A stretch of 64,000 nt of DNA from Litorilituus sediminis (GTDB taxonomy: Bacteria > Pseudomonadota > Gammaproteobacteria > Enterobacterales > Alteromonadaceae). Under the pieces are notes generated by a model. The model ran no database searches, was not told the DNA's origin, and saw nothing but the letters and a program-made list of their open reading frames with translations. Shown piece after piece: positions 1 through 6,482 of the stretch. A program made the translations under genes and the position numbers. The stretch is taken from NCBI RefSeq assembly GCF_004295665.1, contig NZ_CP034759.1, positions 2,790,001 to 2,854,000 of the forward strand. The letters run 5' to 3'. How positions within the stretch are numbered: the first letter of the stretch is position 1; each line of letters starts with the position of its first letter.

Positions 1-64
1 TAATCGATAAAATGCATATAATGTATGCAGTATCAAAGGCTTAACTTAAGTAGTGAACAAGTGA

Positions 65-778
65 ATGAGCAAGAATAAAAATAAGTTATTACGCTACCAA
101 GCAACCTCGGTTGCCGATGTGTTCGCGAAAGAAACACAACTGCTAAAACAGGTACAAACGGGAGAGTTAAATCAATGTTTAATGCTGTGGCAGGCAGATA
201 AGCCGACCTTGGTATTACCTGCTGGTAATAAGTGGCCTGAATCGCCAGAGTTAGCGCAAACATTGGCTGAATCTGGTTGGCAAATACTATCACGCAAAAC
301 TGGTGGTGCCCCTGTGCCGCAATGTCCGGGGGTGATTAACTTATCTCATATGTATACTTGGCCGAGTGAGCAAGCTTATTCAATTACTCAAGCCTATGAA
401 AACTTATGTACGGTACTGACGGCATTTTTTGCTGACTTAGGTATTGCTTGTCAGGCGCATGCAACTGAACATTCGTATTGTGATGGTGACTATAACCTTA
501 ATATCAACGGTAAAAAAATTGTTGGTACCGCCCAGCGAGTTGTATTGAAAAAAGGCGGCGGTAAGGTGGTTTTAGCACAAGCGTTTATATTAATTGATGT
601 GCTGCTTGATGAGCTTATTAGGCCTGTGAATTTGTGCTATCAACAATGTCAGAAACAAGAGCGTGTTAAAGCAGAGGTACACACTAGTTTATATCAGCAT
701 ATCAATGACAAATTATCGGTAGAGGCATTATATAACCAGCTAAGCCGTGCATTTATTAATAGTGAGTTATATCGATGA
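65..778 (+). CDS. Lipoate-protein ligase A-like protein (BPL/LplA fold)
   Basis: The 237-residue product belongs to the biotin/lipoate protein ligase superfamily, which activates or transfers lipoyl or octanoyl groups to lysines of 2-oxoacid dehydrogenase and glycine cleavage subunits in the cytoplasm. Visible motifs are RKTGGAPVPQ near residue 77, matching the RRxxGGGAV-type loop, and NGKKIVGTAQR near residue 149, containing the lysine that binds the acyl-adenylate in LplA. The C-terminal accessory domain of classical LplA (about 340 residues) is missing, so this may be a stand-alone transferase or a divergent ligase. It overlaps the next gene by an ATGA, so the two are probably translationally coupled. 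The substrate cannot be read from sequence. Confidence 0.8.
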   Translation: MSKNKNKLLRYQATSVADVFAKETQLLKQVQTGELNQCLMLWQADKPTLVLPAGNKWPESPELAQTLAESGWQILSRKTGGAPVPQCPGVINLSHMYTWPSEQAYSITQAYENLCTVLTAFFADLGIACQAHATEHSYCDGDYNLNINGKKIVGTAQRVVLKKGGGKVVLAQAFILIDVLLDELIRPVNLCYQQCQKQERVKAEVHTSLYQHINDKLSVEALYNQLSRAFINSELYR

Positions 779-984
779 ATAACAGCGTGTCAGTTGATGA
801 AAGCTTATGCCCATTATGTCAGCAGAAAAATAATTGTCAGGTAGCAAGCGCCTCATCTTGCTGGTGCATGCAGGCTGAAATGCCAGAAGAACTAAAAGAT
901 AAAGTGCCAGAGCCCCTTAAAGGTAAAGCCTGTATTTGCCAGCAGTGTCAGCGCGCTTTTCTGCAGGCTAATGACTGCAGTTAA
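775..984 (+). CDS. Small cysteine-rich CWC-family protein
   Basis: This 69-residue protein has nine cysteines in paired motifs (CPLCQQKNNC near residue 12, CWC near residue 30, CICQQC near residue 53), which is the layout of the cysteine-rich CWC family, presumably a small metal-binding cytoplasmic protein. It starts inside the stop codon of the lipoate-ligase-like gene, so the two form a short operon. The family has no established function. The CWC signature makes the family call good; metal binding is an inference from the cysteine pairs. Confidence 0.75.
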   Translation: MNNSVSVDESLCPLCQQKNNCQVASASSCWCMQAEMPEELKDKVPEPLKGKACICQQCQRAFLQANDCS

Positions 985-1067
985 ATCCCGCCATCGTTAA
1001 TCATTAGCTCCTTTTTATGCCTGGTAGCTTTTAACTAAGCGAACTCTAAGCTAATAGAGTTTTGACC

Positions 1068-1145
1068 ATGGTCTATAGTAGTAAAACTAATAAATTATTT
1101 ATTTTCGTTATCTTGCCTTTATTGCTCTTCTTGGTAACTGGTTGA
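1068..1145 (+). CDS. Possible 25-residue hydrophobic peptide
   Basis: A short open frame with an ATG start in the 325-base gap before the MetF-like gene would give a 25-residue peptide with a short charged head (SSKTNK) and one hydrophobic helix. The Shine-Dalgarno match is weak. It could be a small membrane peptide or chance. Apart from this frame and the MetJ/promoter region downstream, I see nothing else in the gap. Confidence 0.2.
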   Translation: MVYSSKTNKLFIFVILPLLLFLVTG

Positions 1146-1225
1146 ATTATGAATAAAATATTGGCTGTTACTCATGGGTATAAAGTATATTTAATTTTGA
1201 CTGAGCTTATTGTCACTTCTGATGG

Positions 1226-1231
1226 TTGACA
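1226..1231 (+). promoter_or_regulatory. Candidate -35 element TTGACA upstream of the metF-like gene
   Basis: A consensus TTGACA lies just upstream of the MetJ-like array. A weak AT-rich -10 (TATAAA at 1246 or the ATAT stretch just after it) would overlap the first MetJ box, which is the usual geometry for repression. Confidence 0.45.
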
Positions 1232-1248
1232 AATAATACAGGATGTAT

Positions 1249-1280
1249 AAACATATAGACGTCTAAACATCTAGGTGTCG
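1249..1280 (+). promoter_or_regulatory. Tandem MetJ operator (four met boxes)
   Basis: Four adjacent 8-base units run AAACATAT, AGACGTCT, AAACATCT and AGGTGTCG. The second is a perfect MetJ consensus (AGACGTCT) and the neighbours match it at 5 to 6 of 8 positions, which is typical of cooperative MetJ arrays. The array ends about 30 bases before the MetF-like start. Methionine/SAM-dependent repression of the gene is a strong inference. Confidence 0.8.
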
Positions 1281-1309
1281 TAATCTAGCTAAAACATGGG
1301 AAGAACATT

Positions 1310-2287
1310 TTGACTGCACAATCAGAGTTACAAGTTAGATATAACGATATTTATCGAGGGGTTTACTTTATTGGTACTACACCACCCAAAAGTGATACGC
1401 CATTAGATCAAGTGGATGAAATTGCTGATAAGTTACTTGATCGTGTTAGCGATATCGACTTTGATGGCTTGATTGTTTATGACATTCAAGATGAAAACTC
1501 TCGCATTAACAAACCTAGACCTTTTCCGTTTAAATCGACGCTTGATTCTAGGGTTTATTCTTCGTTATTAAATAAAAAGTCGACTAGGCCTGTGATCACC
1601 TATAAAAGTGTCGTGCAGTCTAATAGTGATGATTTTAACCAGTGGGCAAATGAGGCATGGCAAGAATACGGCGTAAAAGATGTCGTGCTTGTTGGCAGCC
1701 CTTCAGTTAACAATGAAATATCTTTACCTCTAGCAGATGCCTACAAAACCCTGGTAGATAACCCACATGAGTTCTTTATTGGTGGGGTAACCATAGCAGA
1801 GCGTCACGCCAGTAAAAGAAATGAGCACGAGCGTTTAATCGCGAAACATAAACAAGGTTGTAGTTTTTTTATTTCACAAGCGATTTATAACCCGCAAGCA
1901 ACCATTGATTTATTGACCCGTTATGCCATTGAGTGTCAACGTCAAGGCTTGAAACCACAACGGTTAATTTTAACTTTTTCTCCGTGTGGTAGTGAGAAAA
2001 CATTAGAGTTTATTGAGTGGTTAGGTGTGAATGTGCCAGAAGCCACTAGCTTACGTATTCTAAATGCTAAAAATCCGCTGCATGAATCGATTCAGTTTTG
2101 CGTTAATAGTTTGCAGCAAATACTTGATGCGGTAATGCCGTACGATTTACCGCTAGGCTTGAATATTGAAAGCTTAACTAACCGTAAAGCGGAAATTGAT
2201 GGCTCAATTCTTTTGTATAAATTATTGCGCTCTAAAATGGATAATTACTTAGCGAAGAAAGAGTTGGCGGTTTTAGGTCGCAGCTAG
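1310..2287 (+). CDS. Methylenetetrahydrofolate reductase-like protein
   Basis: The 325-residue protein follows the MTHFR (MetF) TIM-barrel pattern: an N-terminal GTTPP segment, VVLVGSPS where MetF has the RGD-type loop, and GGVTIAERHASKRNEHERL followed by QGCSFFISQAIYN, matching the MetF segment ending ITQ(L/F)(F/Y). MetF reduces 5,10-methylene-THF to 5-methyl-THF for methionine synthesis. The catalytic glutamate of the MetF FEFFPP motif is not obvious here (IGTTPP), and the protein is about 30 residues longer than E. coli MetF, so it may be a divergent paralogue. TTG at 1310 is the chosen start, preceded by GGGAAGAA. The MetJ array just upstream supports a methionine or one-carbon role. Confidence 0.75.
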   Translation: MTAQSELQVRYNDIYRGVYFIGTTPPKSDTPLDQVDEIADKLLDRVSDIDFDGLIVYDIQDENSRINKPRPFPFKSTLDSRVYSSLLNKKSTRPVITYKSVVQSNSDDFNQWANEAWQEYGVKDVVLVGSPSVNNEISLPLADAYKTLVDNPHEFFIGGVTIAERHASKRNEHERLIAKHKQGCSFFISQAIYNPQATIDLLTRYAIECQRQGLKPQRLILTFSPCGSEKTLEFIEWLGVNVPEATSLRILNAKNPLHESIQFCVNSLQQILDAVMPYDLPLGLNIESLTNRKAEIDGSILLYKLLRSKMDNYLAKKELAVLGRS

Positions 2288-2292
2288 ACTAA

Positions 2293-2320
2293 AAACTACA
2301 GCGCTAATGCGCTGTAGTTT
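2293..2320 (+). terminator. Hairpin terminator after the metF-like gene
   Basis: A perfect 12-bp stem (AAACTACAGCGC with GCGCTGTAGTTT) with a TAAT loop sits six bases after the stop codon. It is A-rich on one side and T-rich on the other, so it may act in both directions, also for the convergent lipoprotein gene. Confidence 0.75.
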
Positions 2321-2367
2321 ATTGGCTGTACCTGTTCTTCTATTTGAATAGTACTTTTGTGGCTGTA

Positions 2368-2895
2368 TTAACCTTTAAAAGCCTGCTCAACTTGTGAGAA
2401 ATGCTCAATAACTTCAACAATTTCACCTTTAGCATCTTCACGTTGCTCTGGCGTTGTAATACCAATTGCTGCGATAGCTTGAACGGTTGCAGGGTGTACT
2501 AATAAGTCTTTGGCATGATAGCAATTCGCATCGTTGAGTTTAGGTAGTTTACCATCGGCATGATAATCAGTTTCTATCTCTGCTAATGGTAGTGACGGAA
2601 TAATTGTTGCTGCTGAACTTACCGCTGTCAGATACTCCTGACATTGCGGAAGTTTCTCTTTAAATGCACTGATAATGGTTTGGGATTGCTTAACCAAATT
2701 AGCAGATTGAATAATAATGTCTTTATCAGATGCCTTATCTTCAATTAATGAGACTAAATTTATTGCGTCCTTTTTATATTGGTTAAAGGTGTGCAGTGCC
2801 TTCGTTGATGTCTCGGTTGTATTCGTGCTGCTATCTGTTTGGTTACAGGCAGTTAAAACCAGTAAGCTAGCTAGGCAAAGAAGTGTTTTCATCAT
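2368..2895 (-). CDS. Putative lipoprotein of unknown function
   Basis: The product has a lipoprotein signal peptide with lipobox LTAC followed by a Ser/Thr-rich linker and a mostly helical domain of about 140 residues. I do not recognise the family. An upstream ATG at 2910 is possible, but GGGGA lies about nine bases before the paired ATG codons at 2895/2892, so 2895 is preferred. A strong Fur-box match lies about 55 bases upstream, pointing to iron-responsive expression. A role in iron handling at the envelope is inference only. Confidence 0.65.
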   Translation of the reverse strand: MMKTLLCLASLLVLTACNQTDSSTNTTETSTKALHTFNQYKKDAINLVSLIEDKASDKDIIIQSANLVKQSQTIISAFKEKLPQCQEYLTAVSSAATIIPSLPLAEIETDYHADGKLPKLNDANCYHAKDLLVHPATVQAIAAIGITTPEQREDAKGEIVEVIEHFSQVEQAFKG

Positions 2896-2949
2896 GTTCA
2901 GTTTCCCCATATCAAAAAAGCTATAATACCTGAATTAAACAAAATAAAC

Positions 2950-2968
2950 GATAATGATTTTCATTACT
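2950..2968. promoter_or_regulatory. Fur box
   Basis: GATAATGATTTTCATTACT matches the 19-bp Fur consensus GATAATGATAATCATTATC at 15 of 19 positions. It lies just upstream of the leftward lipoprotein gene. The IS element to the right separates it from the next rightward gene. Confidence 0.75.
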
Positions 2969-3026
2969 GTTGATATTTAAAGGAAAGGGCAAGCCTTTTG
3001 CAAGCCTAATTAAGCCGAGCTCATAT

Positions 3027-3039
3027 ATGGTCTCCTCCC
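3027..3039 (+). repeat. IS subterminal inverted repeat, window-left copy
   Basis: ATGGTCTCCTCCC is the exact reverse complement of 4337-4349. This is the end downstream of the transposase gene. Confidence 0.85.
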
Positions 3040-3266
3040 GTATTGCAAGGTCTATTAGGTGATAACAGGGACAGGTTTGCTGTCATATATTCGGTCTGTT
3101 TATGAGCACTTAATTTATTTGCCCTGACCTAGATGTAAATCGCGCATATTGTCCTTATCAGGTTGTCGGTATTTTACTACCCCTGAGCTCGACAGGTTTT
3201 CAATATGCCGGTTTGACCTGTTTAATCATCTACCCATTTACCTTCGCAATTCGCTGAAGAGTATTT
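3040..3266 (-). ncRNA. Candidate seekRNA/bridge RNA of the IS110-type element
   Basis: IS110/IS1111 recombinases use an RNA from their non-coding segment to pair with target and donor; in IS1111 relatives it lies downstream of the transposase gene, as here. Within this segment TGAGCTCG (3184-3191) is the reverse complement of the left flank CGAGCTCA (3016-3023), and ATCAGGTT (3157-3164) equals the right flank (4353-4360). The two sit 19 bases apart, as expected for paired guides in one target loop. TCATATAT (3083-3090) matches the left junction and would fit a donor guide. I could not identify the second donor guide. Ends and folding are not determined. Confidence 0.6.
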
Positions 3267-4277
3267 CTATAAAGCTTGGTAACTTTCCCCTGAAACGGTT
3301 ATAGCCCAAGCTATTCTTGCCATTTTATTGGCATAGGCAACACAAGCCTTGTTATGTCCTCGTGTTGCTACGATTCGATTTATCCACTGACTAAGCTTAT
3401 CTGTTTTATTTTTCGCTCTTGAGACGACTGCTTTAGCACCTTGTACTAGAAGATATCTCAGATAGCGATTTCCCCGCTTGCTTATGCCAAGTAATATGTC
3501 TTTACCGCCAGTACTATGCTGACGTGGCACCAAACCAAGTGACGCCGAGACATCTCGTCCTCTTTTATAGTGTCTACCATTACCAACCTCATTGTAGTAG
3601 CCGCTAGCGACTATTGGACCAACTCCTGGGATAGTCTGTAGACGCTGACAAGCGTCATTACTTGCTACCTGTTTCTTAATATGCTCGTCATATTGTTTAA
3701 TAGTTTTATCCAAGTGCACTAGCTGACTATATAACTGAGCTAATACTTGCCTAAATGTACTACTTAAGCTTGATGTCTCATCTAATAAATCAACAACGTC
3801 CTTGCGTAAATTTTTGATGCCTTGTTTAATGCTAACTCCATATTCAAGCAGTAACCCACGAATTTGATTAGATAAGGCTGTTCTTTGCCCTATCGCTAAT
3901 TCCCTGACCTTATGAATAAGCTGATTATCCTGCTCTTCAATGGTTTTTATTGGCACTGCTTTAATATGTGCCTGCTGTGAAGCTACAACAATCGCATATG
4001 CGTCGTTGTAGTCATTTTTATTTCCTGTTAAAAACGCTTTTACATGTTGAGCAGGAAGTAGCTTTACCTTATGTCCTAATGAGGCAATCTCTCTACCCCA
4101 GTAGTTGGAAGTAGAGCATGCCTCCATGGCAACAATACTTTTTGGTAAGTTTGTCACATAATGGAGCAGTTCCCGACGTTTGACGGCTTTCTTACGGACT
4201 ATTTTATTTTTAGCGTTACAGCACACCACATGAAATACGTTTTTTGCTATATCTATACCAATTGTTGTAATCTGCAT
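3267..4277 (-). CDS. IS110-family transposase (DEDD and serine catalytic domains)
   Basis: The 336-residue product starts MQITTIGIDIAKNVF, the first acidic residue of the RuvC-like DEDD domain of IS110 transposases. Further motifs are MEACSTSNYWG and NKNDYNDAYAI in the N-terminal half, a coiled-coil spacer, and the C-terminal Transposase_20 region with IPGVGP and VSASLGLVPRQHSTGGK, which includes the conserved serine. The start at 4277 is chosen because GGGAGAAG precedes it; a further 25 codons upstream are open but run into the element end. All catalytic motifs look intact, so it may be active. Confidence 0.9.
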   Translation of the reverse strand: MQITTIGIDIAKNVFHVVCCNAKNKIVRKKAVKRRELLHYVTNLPKSIVAMEACSTSNYWGREIASLGHKVKLLPAQHVKAFLTGNKNDYNDAYAIVVASQQAHIKAVPIKTIEEQDNQLIHKVRELAIGQRTALSNQIRGLLLEYGVSIKQGIKNLRKDVVDLLDETSSLSSTFRQVLAQLYSQLVHLDKTIKQYDEHIKKQVASNDACQRLQTIPGVGPIVASGYYNEVGNGRHYKRGRDVSASLGLVPRQHSTGGKDILLGISKRGNRYLRYLLVQGAKAVVSRAKNKTDKLSQWINRIVATRGHNKACVAYANKMARIAWAITVSGESYQAL

Positions 4278-4336
4278 CTGGTCTTCTCCCGTTTTGATTG
4301 TATGCAATTCAATCATGGCACTTAAATGCCGAATTA

Positions 4337-4349
4337 GGGAGGAGACCAT
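4337..4349 (-). repeat. IS subterminal inverted repeat, window-right copy
   Basis: GGGAGGAGACCAT is the exact reverse complement of 3027-3039. This is the end upstream of the transposase gene. Confidence 0.85.
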
Positions 4350-4504
4350 CACATCAGGTTAATAAGTATGTAGATCAAGCTTTAACTGACTCTGTGTGTT
4401 ATTTGTGCCGTTGAGCTATTGTATTTTTTATGCACTTCATTATTATCCCCCTCCATCCAAGGCTTGCGAGCTAAATTAGATTTAAAGACAAAATGAGAAT
4501 GTCG

Positions 4505-5359
4505 ATGAAAGTAGAAATGAATCCTTTTGACCCATTGCTGCCGCAGGCTATGGCAGAAAAAGCAGAAGAGTTAGGTGTAGTTAAAGCGACTAAGAATCCA
4601 TTACAAGCTTTTTACTTAGCCATTACCGCAGGGGTATTTATTTCTATTGCCTTTGTTTTTTATACCACAGTCACTATTGGCGCAGGCGATATGCCATTTG
4701 GTATGGCAAAGTTAGTGGGCGGATTAGCCTTTAGTATCGGCTTAATTCTTGTGGTTATTTGTGGTGGCGAGTTGTTTACCTCATCGGTGCTAACGACGAT
4801 AGCGCGAGCCAGTAACCGTATTAGCAGTATGCAGTTATTGCGTAACTGGTTGGTGGTTTATCTAGGTAATATGGTTGGCACTATGCTTTTTGTTCTTATT
4901 ATTTGGTTAGCTAATCAACACCTTATGGCCGACGGTGCTTGGGGGCTAAATGCCTTAAAAATCGCACAACATAAAGTACAGCATGGTTTTATTCAGGCGG
5001 TTGCTTTAGGGGTATTGTGTAATTTAATGGTGTGTTTAGCTGTATGGATGACATTCTCATGTCGCAGCGTAACCGATAAAATTATGGTGATGATTTTGCC
5101 TATCGCCATGTTCGTTGCTTGTGGCTTTGAGCACAGTATTGCAAATATGTTTATGATACCTATGGGGATTGTCATTCAAAACTTTGCAGGTCCAGAATTT
5201 TGGCTAGCAATAGGTTACACGCAAGCAGATTTTGCTGAGCTTACCTTGAGCAATTTCTTTATCAAAAATTTAATTCCTGTCACGCTAGGTAATATAATTG
5301 GTGGTGCCGTATTGGTAGGTATGACCTATTGGGCGCTGCATAGAAAAAACATTGGTTAA
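4505..5359 (+). CDS. focA: Formate channel FocA
   Basis: The 284-residue inner-membrane protein matches E. coli FocA along its whole length. Shared segments include NPFDPLLPQAM at the N-terminus, FYLAITAGVFISIAFVFY, MPFGMAKLVGG, WGLNALKIAQHKVQH, and GFEHSIANMFMIPMGIVI with the pore histidine. FocA forms a pentamer that exports or imports formate during mixed-acid fermentation. ATG codons exist at 4493, 4499 and 4505; 4505 (MKVEMNPFD) aligns with the E. coli start MKADNPFD. No pflB lies next to it in this window. The IS element sits directly upstream and could affect its promoter. Confidence 0.9.
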   Translation: MKVEMNPFDPLLPQAMAEKAEELGVVKATKNPLQAFYLAITAGVFISIAFVFYTTVTIGAGDMPFGMAKLVGGLAFSIGLILVVICGGELFTSSVLTTIARASNRISSMQLLRNWLVVYLGNMVGTMLFVLIIWLANQHLMADGAWGLNALKIAQHKVQHGFIQAVALGVLCNLMVCLAVWMTFSCRSVTDKIMVMILPIAMFVACGFEHSIANMFMIPMGIVIQNFAGPEFWLAIGYTQADFAELTLSNFFIKNLIPVTLGNIIGGAVLVGMTYWALHRKNIG

Positions 5360-5389
5360 ATCTTCATTCCATAAAGTATCCATCTTACT

Positions 5390-5408
5390 AAGCCCTGCAT
5401 AAGGGCTT
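5390..5408 (+). terminator. Hairpin terminator after focA
   Basis: AAGCCCT and AGGGCTT form a 7-bp stem with a five-base loop, followed by TTAATTTT, about 30 bases after the focA stop. Confidence 0.65.
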
Positions 5409-5559
5409 TAATTTTATATGCCTTGTGGTGGTATTTGCTTTATTTGTTCAAAAACTGCGCTGTTTTACTGGTGATGCTAGTAATTTCAGCAATAGTCGAT
5501 AATATTCATCGATATTCAACTAGTTATTATTCTAGGAATAACCAAGAATACATGAGGTC

Positions 5560-5611
5560 ATGTTGACCTTTGTAGGTACTTTCAGCTGAATTACTGAACA
5601 AAGGTTAACAT
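5560..5611. repeat. 52-bp symmetric inverted repeat in the gap upstream of the XRE gene
   Basis: Arms ATGTTGACCTTTGT and ACAAAGGTTAACAT are complementary at 13 of 14 positions and sit symmetrically around a central palindrome TTCAGCTGAA, with a 7-base spacer on each side. It lies about 85 bases before the XRE gene in a 336-base gap that otherwise holds only the focA terminator. It may be an operator or a dispersed hairpin repeat. Confidence 0.7.
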
Positions 5612-5695
5612 GCCCTAGTACTAGCAAGCGTAATCGTTGAACTTAACTACAAAGCAGCCGGCGCTTTGTATAGAAAATAATATAAAGGAAGAAAG

Positions 5696-6415
5696 ATGAC
5701 TTTAGGTGAGAAATTTAAACAACTTAGAATGGAAAAAGGACTAAGCCAGCCTGAATTAGCTGAAATTGCCGGAATAGAACAATCGTATTTATCAAAGTTA
5801 GAAAATGATAAATCACTGCCGTCAAATGAGGTCTTTAGAAAAATGCTTAGCGCATTTTCGGTATCGGTTGAGCAAGTACTGCACGGTTTAGAGCAAAGTT
5901 ATATCAAAGCTAATTTGATGATGATTGCTGATATTGAGCAATTTGTTAAACAACTGCAGGCTAATAAGTTAGCTAAGCAGCGTAATTTACTTTATAGCGC
6001 CAGCGCCTTTATTGTTATGGCGGTTACCTTGTTTTATATCGGTTTTAGTAAGCAGGTATTTAGTGAGAAGATGTATGAATATAAATCTTATGGGGTAGTA
6101 CTTGCGGGTGAGCCGAATGACGTATTTAGCCGTTGGAGGAACTTGATTGATAGCAAGGATAGAAATGTTAGAGATGAGTTAAGGCGAAAAAAGTCGATAG
6201 AAATGAATGCGCGTAGCGATGAGCATGCGCTGATAATTAAAGAAAACCTTGGGCAACTTTTTGTTAAGGAAGTTGATGGCGGTAAACGCTTATACAGAAA
6301 AGAGCATTCGCTACAAAAACCAAGAGCAATTAATGCTTGGTTGCAGGTGGTTGGTGTGTTTTTGTTTGTTAGTGGCTTAATGCTGTTTGTCGTGGAAAGG
6401 CGCTTATATAAGTAA
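5696..6415 (+). CDS. XRE-family transcriptional regulator with two membrane segments
   Basis: Residues 4-60 form a lambda-repressor-like helix-turn-helix (LGEKFKQLRMEKGLSQPELAEIAGIEQSYLSKLE). This is followed by a short helical linker, a membrane segment near 100-118, an extracytoplasmic domain of about 85 residues rich in charge, and a second membrane segment near 215-233. The design suggests a membrane-anchored regulator that senses something outside the membrane or is controlled by proteolysis. AAGGAAG precedes the ATG. The 52-bp inverted repeat upstream could be its own operator. The signal sensed is unknown. Confidence 0.75.
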   Translation: MTLGEKFKQLRMEKGLSQPELAEIAGIEQSYLSKLENDKSLPSNEVFRKMLSAFSVSVEQVLHGLEQSYIKANLMMIADIEQFVKQLQANKLAKQRNLLYSASAFIVMAVTLFYIGFSKQVFSEKMYEYKSYGVVLAGEPNDVFSRWRNLIDSKDRNVRDELRRKKSIEMNARSDEHALIIKENLGQLFVKEVDGGKRLYRKEHSLQKPRAINAWLQVVGVFLFVSGLMLFVVERRLYK

Positions 6416-6438
6416 GCTCAGCTTAAGTGGTTAAAGTG

Positions 6439-6465
6439 AGCAGCTGAGTGTTAGGCTCAGCTGCT
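6439..6465. terminator. Bidirectional hairpin between convergent genes
   Basis: AGCAGCTGAG and CTCAGCTGCT form a perfect 10-bp stem with a 7-base loop between the XRE gene and letB. There is no strong T-tract. Confidence 0.5.
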
Positions 6466-6482
6466 ATCAAGGGCGATCAGTA

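Larger units (their letters stand above)
3024..4356 (-). mobile_element. IS110-family element, IS1111-type with subterminal inverted repeats
   Basis: The element holds an IS110-type transposase, about 230 bases of non-coding DNA after it, and perfect 13-bp inverted repeats ATGGTCTCCTCCC at 3027-3039 and 4337-4349. The ends proposed here lie 3 and 7 bases beyond the repeats, as described for the IS1111 group, with a dinucleotide CA at both junctions. Removing the element restores a site (AATTAAGCCGAGCT-CA-GGTTAATAAG) that closely resembles an intact sequence at 15223. There is no target duplication, as expected for the family. The exact ends are inferred. Confidence 0.8.
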
